A stretch of 64,000 nt of DNA from Streptomyces sp. JJ38 (GCF_019303475.1 NZ_JABLSI010000024.1:16952-80951), one strand, 5' to 3'. Positions 41,880 through 50,336 are shown, counted from the first letter of the stretch. Numbers and translations are program-made. Notes: a model not told the origin generated them from the letters alone.

Positions 41880-44050
41880 CAGCGCACCACCGCGCCGAAC
41901 GCCTGGCGCTCGGCGGGCAGTCCGCCCTCGCCGGGCTTCCACGAGACGGCCGCCTCGGTGCCGCCGACCAGCACGTTGCTCCAGGGCAACGCGTGGACGC
42001 CGTGCCGCTCGGCCGTGCCGTAGGGGGTGGCCACGTAGAGGTGGTCGGGCGTGGTGTGCAGGCTGGAGCCGACGTACTCCCGCAGGCCGTACGGCCCCGG
42101 CAGGCCCTTGCGTCCAGCCTGGATCCACTGGTCGCTCGCGCCGGGCACCGCGTTCATCGGGAAGACCTGGACGGCGCCGGTGTCCCGGATTCCGGCCAGG
42201 TCCTCGCCGGGCACGCCCACCGCGACGGTCACCGTCTCGGCGCTGTCCGCCGCACTCGGGGCGAGGTTGGCCATCGCCAGGTGCTGGCCGAACTGGTCGC
42301 CCGCCTCGCTGTCACCGATCACGTCGGCGACGTCCTGGCTGAGTTCCGCCCGCTGCTGGACGCCGCCGGACGCCGTCACCTCCAGCAGGACGACGCGGCC
42401 CGCGGCCTCGGCGCCGGCGACCTCCTCTCCCGGCACGCCCACGGCGAGCAGGGAGCGGCCGGCGGAGGTGCTGCCCGCGGGCCGGTACGTGGTCATGGCC
42501 AGCGCCGCGCCGAACCGGTCGTTCGCCTCCGCGGCGCCACCGACGCCCTCGGTGTCCTGGTCGATGCCGTCCAGCGGGGTGGGGATGCCGTCGGCGTTGA
42601 TCGTGTGACCGAGGAGCTGCGTCCCGCCGGAGAACGCCTCCGTGCCGATGGCCTCGCCCGGCGCGCCGATGGCCAGGTGGTGCCCGGTGGCCGCCACCGC
42701 GTACCCGAAGCGGTCGTTCTCCTCGACGACGCCGGAGACACCCGGCTTGTCCTGGTGCACCGCCGCGTTCACGGTGCCGCTCAGATAGTGGGTGGAGCCG
42801 GCGTCACGGATGGCGCCGAGGTCCTCGCCCGGCACGCCGATCAGCAGGTAGGGAGCACCCTGAGCGGTCTCGCCCGCGGCCAGCGCGTAACCGAACCAGT
42901 CCCCGGCCTCCGCCGCCGAGCCGCCGATGCTGCCACCGCCCTGACCCTGCGTCAGCTCGCGCGTGGCCGCGCCCCCGCCCAGCCCGTCCGCGCTGCCGTA
43001 GACGACGTGTACGGTCCCTGCGTCGGCCTCGCCGCCGACGTCCGCGTACGGGGAGCCGACCACCAGGTCGTCGTAGCCGTCCTGGTTCTCGTCGTAGACC
43101 GCCAGCGCGCTGCCGTAGGCCTCGCCGGGCTGCGGGTCTCCGGGGATACTCGCGGAGCCGCGGGAGAGCTCGGCGGTGCCGCCGTCTCCGTAGACGATCC
43201 GGACGAGCCCCGCCCCGTTCGTCCCGGACACCGCGGCCTCGGGGTCGGCGATGGCCGTGTCCTGGGTTCCGTCGCCGTCGAAGTCCGTCGTGGCGCAGGC
43301 GGACGCCGTCCAGGTGCGGTCGGCGCGGCCGTCCAGGTGCAGCCGCGCGCCGTGGCCGGCCTCACCGGGGGCGAGGATGCCGTTGAAGCCGTGGTTGCGG
43401 GCCTGCTCGGCCAGGGTGCACAGCTCGTGCGGGTCGGCGGCCAGGTCGGCCGCGTCTCCGTACAGGTGACGGCTGTCGGCCTCCCCGCCCTGGGCCGTGT
43501 TGCAGTCCACGGAGCGGAAGCCGTCGGTGACGGTGATGGGCTGGTCGCCGAGCGAGTGCCGCAGCGCCTCCAGCTTCCACATCAGGCGCTTGGTGTTCTC
43601 CCGCGCCTCGGCGGCGGGGACGCTGCCGCCGCTGTAGTCGGCGTTGCAGGAGTTGAGCTCGCTGAAGGTGAAGTGGGCGGGAGCGCAGTCGGCGCTCTGG
43701 AGTTCGTAGATCTTGTCGAAGGTCTCGGTGCCGGCGACGCCGTCGACGGTCAGCCCGTAGGCGCTCTGGAAGCGCTTGACGGCCTGGGTGGTGGCGGGGC
43801 CGTACTCGCCGTCGATGTCGAGCGTCCTGCCGTAGCCGGGGTACCCGGCGACGCGGATCTGGAGTTCGGTCACGTCCGCGCCGGACATGCCCTGGTTGAG
43901 CGTGCGGTCCCAGGTGTAGCAGGTGTCCGCGTAGGCCACTTCCGTCGTCGCCGCGGTGCCCGCCGGCACGGCGATGGCGAGGACCACCACCGAGAGCAGC
44001 GCTCCCGCCGCCCGTCTGAGCCGGTGTCTCGAAGCTGGTGTGTGTGCCAT
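41879..44050 (-). CDS. Secreted protein: peptidoglycan-binding domain, M15 (VanY-like) peptidase and FG-GAP repeats
   Basis: A 723-residue protein with signal peptide (GALLSVVVLAIAVPAGTA, cleavage near TEVAYADT). A peptidoglycan-binding domain (about 45-125; GYGRTLDIDGEYGPATTQAVKRFQ) precedes an M15 D,D-carboxypeptidase-like domain with SRHLYGDAADLA and the second histidine in RLHLDGR. The remaining two thirds are about six FG-GAP (integrin-alpha beta-propeller) repeats, with calcium loops such as DFDGDGTQD and DENQDGYDD. ATG 44050 is chosen to start the signal peptide. It is first in the unit M15/FG-GAP, LamG, Rhs, and may open the cell wall or anchor the toxin assembly. Confidence 0.87.
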   Translation of the reverse strand: MAHTPASRHRLRRAAGALLSVVVLAIAVPAGTAATTEVAYADTCYTWDRTLNQGMSGADVTELQIRVAGYPGYGRTLDIDGEYGPATTQAVKRFQSAYGLTVDGVAGTETFDKIYELQSADCAPAHFTFSELNSCNADYSGGSVPAAEARENTKRLMWKLEALRHSLGDQPITVTDGFRSVDCNTAQGGEADSRHLYGDAADLAADPHELCTLAEQARNHGFNGILAPGEAGHGARLHLDGRADRTWTASACATTDFDGDGTQDTAIADPEAAVSGTNGAGLVRIVYGDGGTAELSRGSASIPGDPQPGEAYGSALAVYDENQDGYDDLVVGSPYADVGGEADAGTVHVVYGSADGLGGGAATRELTQGQGGGSIGGSAAEAGDWFGYALAAGETAQGAPYLLIGVPGEDLGAIRDAGSTHYLSGTVNAAVHQDKPGVSGVVEENDRFGYAVAATGHHLAIGAPGEAIGTEAFSGGTQLLGHTINADGIPTPLDGIDQDTEGVGGAAEANDRFGAALAMTTYRPAGSTSAGRSLLAVGVPGEEVAGAEAAGRVVLLEVTASGGVQQRAELSQDVADVIGDSEAGDQFGQHLAMANLAPSAADSAETVTVAVGVPGEDLAGIRDTGAVQVFPMNAVPGASDQWIQAGRKGLPGPYGLREYVGSSLHTTPDHLYVATPYGTAERHGVHALPWSNVLVGGTEAAVSWKPGEGGLPAERQAFGAVVR

Positions 44051-44600
44051 GAGGGGGTCAGCAACTCCCTTGGATCGGTGGGGACTGGTCCGTCGACGGA
44101 CGGGGTCCGCGCAGGGCGGACCGCGGTACCGGCGCAGCCGGCGGTGGATGGACGTGCCGCCACCTCTCCCCGTCGGGCGCGACAGCCGTGGGCCGCGGCG
44201 GGGGCCCACGCCCGGTGGCTGAACGGGCGTGGGACGCGTGGCTGAGGTGGGCGAACGGCACGGCCGCTCACACCCGTTGGGTGGAGCGGACGCGGCGAGA
44301 GGAACGTACAGGTGGTTTTCCGGGACTTGTGACGGTCAAACGACCCTCACGTCCACAGAAGTCTGTCGATACTCCGGCGTCCGTCCCCTGCCCGGCGGCT
44401 TCCCAGCGGTGGACGTCCCGTCCCCCGGTGTCCCATGTCCCGTCACCGTCCCGCGAGATCGGCCGTCTTCGCTGTTCAGAGCCGGTGCGTCAAGATCTTC
44501 GTCCCGAGTTTTCCCGCCTTGACATGGAGACGGCGGCGATCAGGGCCGGGTCGGCGAAACTGAGCCGCGTTCCGGAGAACCAGAAAGAAGGAAGCCCCGT
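44051..44600. other. Divergent intergenic region between two M15 peptidase genes
   Basis: About 550 bases without a credible gene: reading frames here have arginine/glycine-rich shadow translations. It must contain the promoters of the toxin unit (leftward) and of the secreted M15-like gene (rightward). I see no clear operator or hairpin. Confidence 0.6.
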
Positions 44601-45494
44601 ATGAGACGCCTCCCGGCAGTGGTGGCCGCCGTACTGACCGCAGTACTCGCGACGCTGCTCTCCTCCCCCACCGCGCAGGCGGCCGACTGGCCCGTCGTCG
44701 GCAGCGGCAGCACGGGCCCGAACGTGACCGCCGTACAACACCTGCTCACCGCGCAGGGCTACAGCACCGCGGCGGATGGCGTCTTCGGCAGCGGCACGAC
44801 GGCCGAGGTCAAGAGCTTCCAGAGCGACCAGGGCCTCACCGCCGACGGATACGTCGGCTCGGACACCTGGCCCGAGCTGGTCGTCACCGTCTCCAGCGGC
44901 CACACCGGCAGCGCGGTGAAGGCCGCGCAGGTGCTGCTCAACAAGTACGGCTACGACCTGGCCGTGGACGGCGACTTCGGCCCCGGCACCGACTCGGCCA
45001 CCCGGGACTTCCAGTCCGACCAGGGGCTGGCCGTGGACGGGATCGTCGGCCCGAACACCTGGCGCGCCCTGACCTCCGGATCCGGCTCCGGCGGCACGGA
45101 CGAGAAGCTGACACACGCGCAGGCGGCCGCCATGTTCCAGAGCGCGGGCATCTCCTGGTCCTCCTCCGGCAACTGCTCGGACCGCTACAACAGCAGCTGC
45201 ACCTCGTTCGACCAGCTCCGCCGTACCAGCGCCGACGGCATCATCGCGCTCAAGCGGGCGAGCGGCTGCACGGTCCACATCACCGGCGGCACCGAGACCG
45301 GCCACGCCAGCGGCACCTACAGCCACTGGAACGGCTACAAGATCGACTTCGCTCCGTACTCGTGCGTCAGCAACTACGTCACCGGGACGTTCACCTACCT
45401 CGGCAAGCGCTCCGACGGCGCCGCGCTGTACGAGTCCGGCTCCGGCAACGTCTACGCCCACGAGGGCAGCCACTGGGACGCCACGTACTACTGA
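44601..45494 (+). CDS. Secreted cell-wall protein: two peptidoglycan-binding domains and an M15-like C-terminal domain
   Basis: A 297-residue exported protein with a classic signal peptide (RRLPAVVAAVLTAVLATLLSS, cleavage after AQA). Two peptidoglycan-binding repeats follow (GVFGSGTTAEVKSFQSDQGL and GDFGPGTDSATRDFQSDQGL), then a linker and a C-terminal domain with YSHWNGYKIDF, which fits the HxxGxxxD zinc motif of M15-like peptidases, and YAHEGSHWD near the end. ATG 44601 has AGAAGGAAG eight bases upstream. It probably cleaves or remodels peptidoglycan; the exact bond is unknown. Divergent from the related gene of the toxin unit. Confidence 0.85.
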   Translation: MRRLPAVVAAVLTAVLATLLSSPTAQAADWPVVGSGSTGPNVTAVQHLLTAQGYSTAADGVFGSGTTAEVKSFQSDQGLTADGYVGSDTWPELVVTVSSGHTGSAVKAAQVLLNKYGYDLAVDGDFGPGTDSATRDFQSDQGLAVDGIVGPNTWRALTSGSGSGGTDEKLTHAQAAAMFQSAGISWSSSGNCSDRYNSSCTSFDQLRRTSADGIIALKRASGCTVHITGGTETGHASGTYSHWNGYKIDFAPYSCVSNYVTGTFTYLGKRSDGAALYESGSGNVYAHEGSHWDATYY

Positions 45495-45499
45495 GGAAC

Positions 45500-45539
45500 C
45501 GGGGGTGGCCACGGGCTCACGGCACCGGGGCCACCCCCG
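45500..45539. terminator. Bidirectional hairpin between convergent genes
   Basis: CGGGGGTGGCC (45500-45510) pairs perfectly with GGCCACCCCCG (45529-45539), an 11-base-pair stem, between the convergent cell-wall protein and DUF2690 regulator genes. Confidence 0.75.
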
Positions 45540-45569
45540 TCCTCGGCGCCGCCTTCCGGTGAGAGCGGG

Positions 45570-46589
45570 TCAGCCGTCGCGCACGGACTCGTCCTCGGGC
45601 TCCACCGGAAGCGGCGACGCCCCGCCCTGGCTCGTGCAGATCTCGCGCCCGTCCAGCAGCTCCGCACAGGCCCGGACCGCCGCCGGGTACGGGGCCTCCA
45701 CCATCGGCGAGTAGGTGTCGCTGTCGTAGCTGATCGCCCGCTCCTGCGTCCCCCCGTCCGGACCGATGACGCGCGCGACGTCCCCAACCTGCGCATCGGT
45801 GACCCGGGCCCACGCGGCACGACAGGCGGGGCTCCAGCGCAACTCCACGTAGGCGCCGTCGACCTCCTCGGCCGCCGCCGTCCAGACACCGATGTGGCAG
45901 CCGAGCCGCTGCGGGTCCTTCGACCGGCACTCGAAGTCGGTACAGCCGGGGAGTTGCAGGTCCCCGGCCTGCGCGGCCTCACTGCTCCCCGTGGGCAGCC
46001 AGCCCGCCACGAACCCGGCGGCGAAGCTGAGGGCGGCGACGCCGCCGACCACGGCGGCCCAGGGCCACCGGCGCCGCCGGGCCGTCGCCGGCGTGCCGGG
46101 CGGCGCTTCCGCTTCCGCTTCCGCTTCCGCTTCCGCTTCCGCTTCCCAAGCCTGAGCCGATGTCACCGCCGCGTCTCCGGACCGCCCCGCGCCCCGCGTC
46201 TGGGCCAGGGCTTCGTCCCGCGTCTCGGCCGGAGCGTCACCCCGCCCGTCCCCCGGCACCTCAGCCTGCGCGCCGCCGCGCCCGCCGCCGCTCTCGCCCT
46301 CGGGCCATTCCTGGTCCCCGTGTTCGGCCCCGGCGTCGGCGGACCGTTCCGCCAGAGCACGCAGAGCCAGCAGCGACTCCGGGGGGACCCCGGTGGCGTC
46401 GGCGAACGCGGTCACGGCCTGCTCGGGCGGCAGGGCCTTGGCGTTGAGGTAACGCTCCCAGGACGACTTGCTGTAGCTGGTGCGGCGAGCCAGGGCCGCG
46501 AGGGTCAGACCGCTGGCCTTGCGCAGCCTCCGCAGTTCCCATGACAGTTCCGGCGCCACCGTGCGCGCACTCCGGCGCTCCGTCCCCAT
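45570..46589 (-). CDS. Membrane-anchored helix-turn-helix protein with DUF2690 domain
   Basis: A 339-residue XRE-type protein common in streptomycetes. The N-terminal helix-turn-helix covers about residues 15-70 (LRRLRKASGLTLAALARRTSYSKSSW). A charged, low-complexity middle part contains seven Glu-Ala pairs encoded by a hexanucleotide repeat. One membrane segment (VVGGVAALSFAAGFVAGWL) separates it from an extracellular C-terminal DUF2690 region with several cysteines (GCTDFECRSKDPQRLGC). ATG 46589 follows AAGGTGGGAG. Domain topology suggests a link between an outside signal and DNA binding; target unknown. Confidence 0.85.
   Translation of the reverse strand: MGTERRSARTVAPELSWELRRLRKASGLTLAALARRTSYSKSSWERYLNAKALPPEQAVTAFADATGVPPESLLALRALAERSADAGAEHGDQEWPEGESGGGRGGAQAEVPGDGRGDAPAETRDEALAQTRGAGRSGDAAVTSAQAWEAEAEAEAEAEAEAPPGTPATARRRRWPWAAVVGGVAALSFAAGFVAGWLPTGSSEAAQAGDLQLPGCTDFECRSKDPQRLGCHIGVWTAAAEEVDGAYVELRWSPACRAAWARVTDAQVGDVARVIGPDGGTQERAISYDSDTYSPMVEAPYPAAVRACAELLDGREICTSQGGASPLPVEPEDESVRDG
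46105..46146 (-). repeat. Hexanucleotide tandem repeat, seven copies of GGAAGC
   Basis: Seven perfect copies of GCTTCC on the plus strand lie inside the DUF2690 regulator gene and encode an (Glu-Ala)7 stretch just before the membrane segment. A change in copy number would alter protein length by two residues per unit without shifting the frame. Confidence 0.95.
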
Positions 46590-46866
46590 GCTCCCACCTT
46601 CGCGTATCGCTCCGGCATGCGTGACAACAATACTCTGCCTCATCACAGGGTCCTGCTATCGCGTCAAACGATTCTCATCCTAGCCACCAGCTCGATCACG
46701 CGACCAACCGTGGCGCTCCGACCTCGCCGAGGTCTCACGGCACCGGGAATCCTCGTGCGCCTCCGCGGCCGCTCCGCCGAAGACGACGGGCGCCCCACGC
46801 GCGCACCTTGCCCGTACCGACGAGGCACGCACAGGAGCAGGCGCACTCGCCCAGGGCGAGGGCTGA

Positions 46867-47391
46867 CTACCAGCCCGCCTTCTCCAGTTCCGCGAGCCGG
46901 TCGAGAACCCGCCGCGAGAGCTCGGCCGATGTCAGGCGGTACGGCGTCCAGCGGTCCCTGGAACCGGGCTTCAGCGACGCGGAGAACCTGAGGCGCCCTC
47001 TGCTGTTCGGTTCACCCGCCATCTCACCGAACGCGCGGCTCGGCACCAGCCACGCCGTCATGATCGCGCCGCGCTTCACGTCCACCGCGACGAACAGCAT
47101 GTCCAGGTCGGAGCGGGCCGTGAAGGTCGGTGATCGCACGTTCGCCAGAAACCGGCCCTCCCGGACCCCCACACCCGTGGACATGCGGGCCTTCACCTGC
47201 ACCGCCAGCGTCGCCGAACTCCCGCGCCGGTGGAAGACGAGGTCCACGCCCTCGTCGTCGACCAGAGACGTCGAGACGTTCAGCTCCCCCTCGGTCGCGA
47301 GGATGCAGGAGGCGGCGACCAGATACTCGGCGGCCACCCCCATGCGTGCCGCGGACGGGCTCTTGTCGAGGTACGCCTCGTCGTCGCTCAT
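46867..47391 (-). CDS. PD-(D/E)xK fold protein, DUF4365-like
   Basis: A 174-residue protein with the nuclease-fold signature GVDLVFHRRG followed by LAVQVKARM: the aspartate and the glutamine-x-lysine are spaced as in the restriction-endonuclease-like fold. The N-terminus ARMGVAAEYLVAASCILATEG is the helix typical of DUF4365 proteins. ATG 47391 is chosen as the first start outside the promoter region; ATG 47433 is possible. There is no methyltransferase or other defence gene nearby. The 220 bases upstream towards 46590 hold no gene. Confidence 0.65.
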   Translation of the reverse strand: MSDDEAYLDKSPSAARMGVAAEYLVAASCILATEGELNVSTSLVDDEGVDLVFHRRGSSATLAVQVKARMSTGVGVREGRFLANVRSPTFTARSDLDMLFVAVDVKRGAIMTAWLVPSRAFGEMAGEPNSRGRLRFSASLKPGSRDRWTPYRLTSAELSRRVLDRLAELEKAGW

Positions 47392-47460
47392 GGCGCCGAA
47401 GCTACCTGACCCGGTGCGGCTGAACGACCCCATGGCAGGACGCAGTTGACCGGCCGGCGC

Positions 47461-48123
47461 TCAGCCGCGAAAGGTGGCCGGGCGCTCCGGGGATGCCTCG
47501 GCCAGCGCCTTCGCCACGCCCTCGGCACCGGCCCGCAGACCGTAGACCGGGGTGTCGGGCTGCTGGCGCCAGGACGCGTCGATACCCCCGGCGTCCACGG
47601 TGTCGAAACCCAGCTCGTCGATGAGCGCCCGCACGGCCGTCTTCGCCGCCTCGTCGTCACCGGCGACGGGCAGGGCCATACGCTCCGGGTCCCCGGCGGG
47701 ACGGGGCTTGTCGAGGATGTCCTCGGCATAGGTGCCGTTGAACGCCTTCACCACGGGGTGGCCGAGGTGCCGCTCGACCCAGCGGCTCTCCGTGAGCCCC
47801 TCGTCCTCGACGGCGCCGATCCGGCCGTCACGCTGCCGCGGGTAGTAGTTGCACGTGTCGAGGACGGCGAAGCCCTCGGCCGCCCCCTCGAAGAGGTTCT
47901 TCGGCAGGTCCGGGACGTTCTTGAACGGGATGGTGACGACGACGAGTTCGGCCCCGCGGGCGGCCTCGTCGGCGCGCACGGCGGTGGCACCGGTCTCCCC
48001 GGCCAGTGCGGTGAGGGTCTCGGGGCCTCGCGAGTTGGCCACCCGCACCTCATGGCCGAGTGCGGTGAGACGGCGGGTGAGGTTGCCGCCGATGTTGCCG
48101 GCGCCGATGATTCCGATCTTCAT
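47461..48123 (-). CDS. NADPH-dependent F420 reductase-like oxidoreductase
   Basis: A 220-residue Rossmann protein starting IGIIGAGNIGGNLTRRLTALG, with ANSRGPETL after the second strand (NADP preference) and VVVTIPFKNVPDL, FNGTYAEDI and LPVAGDD typical of the F420:NADP oxidoreductase/YdiA-like group. ATG 48123 follows GGAGG by five bases. Many relatives in this family do not use F420, so the electron partner is uncertain. Divergent from the sphingomyelinase-D-like gene, with a palindromic operator candidate between them. Confidence 0.82.
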   Translation of the reverse strand: MKIGIIGAGNIGGNLTRRLTALGHEVRVANSRGPETLTALAGETGATAVRADEAARGAELVVVTIPFKNVPDLPKNLFEGAAEGFAVLDTCNYYPRQRDGRIGAVEDEGLTESRWVERHLGHPVVKAFNGTYAEDILDKPRPAGDPERMALPVAGDDEAAKTAVRALIDELGFDTVDAGGIDASWRQQPDTPVYGLRAGAEGVAKALAEASPERPATFRG

Positions 48124-48295
48124 GTGGGCCTCCAGTGCGCTGCTCGACGTCGAGTGGGACGAAGCGCCGAGGGCCGGGCGCGCGCCCTCGGTGGCCTCAA
48201 CACCTCCAGACGCGGGTTTCCTTCCCGGCGGGCGACATGCGTCCCTCAGCGGTCGGCGCGGGCCAGGACAGTCGCCCACGGACGGCGACCAGATA

Positions 48296-48315
48296 TTACC
48301 CGTAGGTAACTTACC
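48296..48315. promoter_or_regulatory. Three-half-site palindromic operator candidate
   Basis: TTACC-cgta-GGTAA (48296-48309) is followed after one base by TTACC (48311-48315), giving two overlapping dyads in the 303-base divergent region 48124-48426. This kind of element is bound by HxlR/MarR/TetR-type repressors; no such regulator is encoded next to it. Confidence 0.5.
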
Positions 48316-48426
48316 GTACAGTACTGCGCGCGGACCCCCGCACCGCCGGCTGTACGACAGACGGCCACCGCACGACAGACGGGCTGCCGGAACGGACAGC
48401 CCGGGCAACGGAAAGGACCCGTCCCC

Positions 48427-49419
48427 ATGGCCGCCCCACATCGGCTTCGCACACTGCTGCTCCCGCTGGCCCTGGTCGTCTCCACGGCCACGCTCGGCAC
48501 CGGAGCCGCGAAAGCCGTGCCGGAGAACGTTCCGCCCAGGGCCGCGCTCGGCACCACCGAACAACGCCCCACCTGGGCCATCGCCCACCGGGTGCTGACC
48601 ACGGGCGGGGTGACGGCGGCACTCGCGCACGGGGCCAACGCGCTGGAGATCGACGCCACCGCCTGGCGCGACGGCTGGTGGGCGGACCACGACGGCACCC
48701 TCACCAGCTACGGCGACAGCATGACGGACATGTTCGACCAGGTGACCGAGGAGCACGGTGCCGGACGTCACGTCTCCTTCGTCTGGCTGGACATCAAGAA
48801 CCCCGACTGGTGCGACAGCGACGACCCCGAGTGGCGCCACTGCTCCGTCGCCGCGCTGCGGGACCTGGCCCGCGAGAAGCTGGAGAGCGCGGGCATCCGC
48901 GTGCTCTACGGCTTCTACGGCAAGGAGGGCGGCGCTGGCTGGAAGGAGGCTCTCGGCGATCTGAACCCCAGGGAAGCCGTCAGCTTCAGCGGCGACTACC
49001 CGGAGGTCCGGGACGGCTTCGCCGAGCACGGTCCGAACGTCCCCGCCGACCAGCGGGTGATGGACAGCGGCCTGTTCGCCATGGCGCTGAAGTTCGACGA
49101 CATCCGGGAAGCGCTGGAGTCGGGCGGCCGGGCGCGGGACGCCGGGGAGCTCGCGCGGACCGTCGGCTGGACGGTGGGCGAGGGGGACGGCGAGCGCGCG
49201 GCCGTCCTGCTCGACACCGCCGACGGGAAGGCCGCCGTGGACGGCCTGATCTACGGCAGGCGGCTGTCGTGCTACCCGGACGGCGACAGCGGACTGAGGG
49301 GCTGCGGCACCGACGACAGCGGAGTGCGGGAGTCGCTCTCGTACATCACGGACTTCGTGGACGCCCACCCGGACACCCGCCGCATGGCCACCCCGCAGGA
49401 CATCCCCTTCGGCGGCTGA
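48427..49419 (+). CDS. Secreted sphingomyelinase D / phospholipase D-like enzyme (GDPD superfamily)
   Basis: A 330-residue exported protein with signal peptide (LRTLLLPLALVVSTATLGTG, cleavage near AKA). The TIM-barrel active-site pieces of the spider/bacterial SicTox family are visible: AIAHRV (histidine), GANALEIDATAW (Glu and Asp metal ligands), WWADHDGT (second histidine) and WLDIKNPDW (metal-ligand Asp). The C-terminus ATPQDIPFGG matches the tail motif that plugs the barrel in sphingomyelinase D proteins. It should cleave choline-type phospholipids outside the cell. ATG 48427 has a GGAAAGGACCC stretch upstream. Confidence 0.82.
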   Translation: MAAPHRLRTLLLPLALVVSTATLGTGAAKAVPENVPPRAALGTTEQRPTWAIAHRVLTTGGVTAALAHGANALEIDATAWRDGWWADHDGTLTSYGDSMTDMFDQVTEEHGAGRHVSFVWLDIKNPDWCDSDDPEWRHCSVAALRDLAREKLESAGIRVLYGFYGKEGGAGWKEALGDLNPREAVSFSGDYPEVRDGFAEHGPNVPADQRVMDSGLFAMALKFDDIREALESGGRARDAGELARTVGWTVGEGDGERAAVLLDTADGKAAVDGLIYGRRLSCYPDGDSGLRGCGTDDSGVRESLSYITDFVDAHPDTRRMATPQDIPFGG

Positions 49420-49435
49420 CGCGGACGCGCCTCGC

Positions 49436-49466
49436 CGGGTCGCCCGGGGCCGGGCCGGGCGACCCG
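49436..49466. terminator. Strong hairpin after the sphingomyelinase-like gene
   Basis: CGGGTCGCCCGG (49436-49447) pairs perfectly over 12 bases with CCGGGCGACCCG (49455-49466), 17 bases after the stop. Confidence 0.8.
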
Positions 49467-49564
49467 AGGGCTCGTCCCGGCGCGCCCCCGCGCACCCCGC
49501 CCTCCGCCCCGGCCGCTTCCGTCGCGCATCGGCCCGGCCGCGCCGGGAACGGGACGCTGCGGAG

Positions 49565-49735
49565 TCACTCCTCGCGTTCGGCCTCCCGCGCGGCCACCTC
49601 GCGCTCGTGCGCGGACACCGCGGTGAGCGCCGCCGCCCGGTAGATCTCCTCCACCAGCTCCCGCGCCCTGTTCTCGTCGATCCCCTCGCCGAGATCCATG
49701 ACTCGGCGGGTCCAGTCGTCAGTGCGGTCGTTCAT
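49565..49735 (-). CDS. Small hypothetical protein
   Basis: A 56-residue acidic, helical protein (GEGIDENRARELVEEIYRAAAL) without signal or known domain. The repeated Glu/Arg pattern near the end suggests a coiled coil. ATG 49735 is taken as start because it gives the compact acidic form; ATG 49771 is possible. Function unknown. Confidence 0.55.
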   Translation of the reverse strand: MNDRTDDWTRRVMDLGEGIDENRARELVEEIYRAAALTAVSAHEREVAAREAEREE

Positions 49736-49853
49736 ACGGCCATCGTGCCCGCATGTCATCGGCCGGGCCATCCGGCCCGGCGCCGTGCCCTTCGGGGCGG
49801 CTCGCTCGTTGGGCCCGGCACACGGCTCCCGGCCGGAGCCGGGGAGCGGGGAG

Positions 49854-49927
49854 TGGGGCGGGTGGGACTCGAACCCACGGCCGACGGATTATGAGTCCGC
49901 TGCTCTAACCGGCTGAGCTACCGCCCC
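49854..49927 (-). tRNA. tRNA with CAU anticodon (elongator Met or lysidine-type Ile2)
   Basis: The 74-base sequence folds into a complete cloverleaf: acceptor GGGGCGG/CCGCCCC, D-arm AGCTCAGCCGGTTAGAGC, anticodon arm GCGGACTCATAATCCGT (anticodon CAT) and T-arm with GGTTCGAGTCC. CCA is not encoded. The CAU anticodon fits elongator methionine or isoleucine-2; it lacks initiator features. I cannot separate the two by eye. Confidence 0.92.
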
Positions 49928-50070
49928 GTTCGGCGCGTCGAGGGCTCCCGTACGCGCCGTCTGCCGCAGCATAGCTCCTTATACGATCTCCCGCCCGGAG
50001 TGGGCCGCGGCCTTCGGCGAGGGAGACGACGATCACGCGGCGGGCGGTTCCAGACCCGCCGGTGGTCACC

Positions 50071-50095
50071 AAAAAGGGCCCCGTACGGGGCCCTT
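50071..50095 (-). terminator. Rho-independent terminator of the tRNA-Asn gene
   Basis: On the minus strand AAGGGCCCCGTACGGGGCCC is followed by TTTTT: a nine-base-pair GC stem with a U-run, 12 bases after the tRNA-Asn end. It is the only classical hairpin-plus-U terminator found in the window. Confidence 0.88.
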
Positions 50096-50106
50096 CGTGT
50101 GGTGCG

Positions 50107-50179
50107 CTCCCCCGACTGGACTCGAACCAGTAACCTGCCGGTTAACAGCCGGCTGCTCTGCCAATTGAGCTACAGGGGA
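50107..50179 (-). tRNA. tRNA-Asn (GUU anticodon)
   Basis: A 73-base cloverleaf with acceptor TCCCCTG/CGGGGGA, D-arm AGCTCAATTGGCAGAGC, anticodon arm GCCGGCTGTTAACCGGC (anticodon GTT) and T-arm GGTTCGAGTCC, discriminator G. CCA is not encoded. Confidence 0.95.
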
Positions 50180-50336
50180 CTGCCCTGCTCGGGTCCACCC
50201 GCCGTTCTCCGGGGGCGCTCCCTCGCTGCGAGCAATACATTAGCGCATGCCAGGGCCTGGTTTGAAATCGGTATGCGCACCCGGTGCGGGCACCCTGGGC
50301 AGTGAGCGATGAACACCGACGGAAGGGTTGCCGAGC

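Noticed and set aside
46105..46146. CRISPR-like repeats
   Set aside because: Units are contiguous six-base copies inside a coding region, with no spacers and no cas genes.
47461..49368. A 635-codon frame covering the F420-reductase-like gene and the sphingomyelinase region
   Set aside because: Only its last 220 codons encode a real domain; GGAGG before ATG 48123 marks the true start, and the rest is antisense to the secreted enzyme.
49854..50179. tRNA genes as attachment sites of an integrative element
   Set aside because: No integrase, no direct repeat of the tRNA 3-prime ends and no foreign-looking genes beside them.
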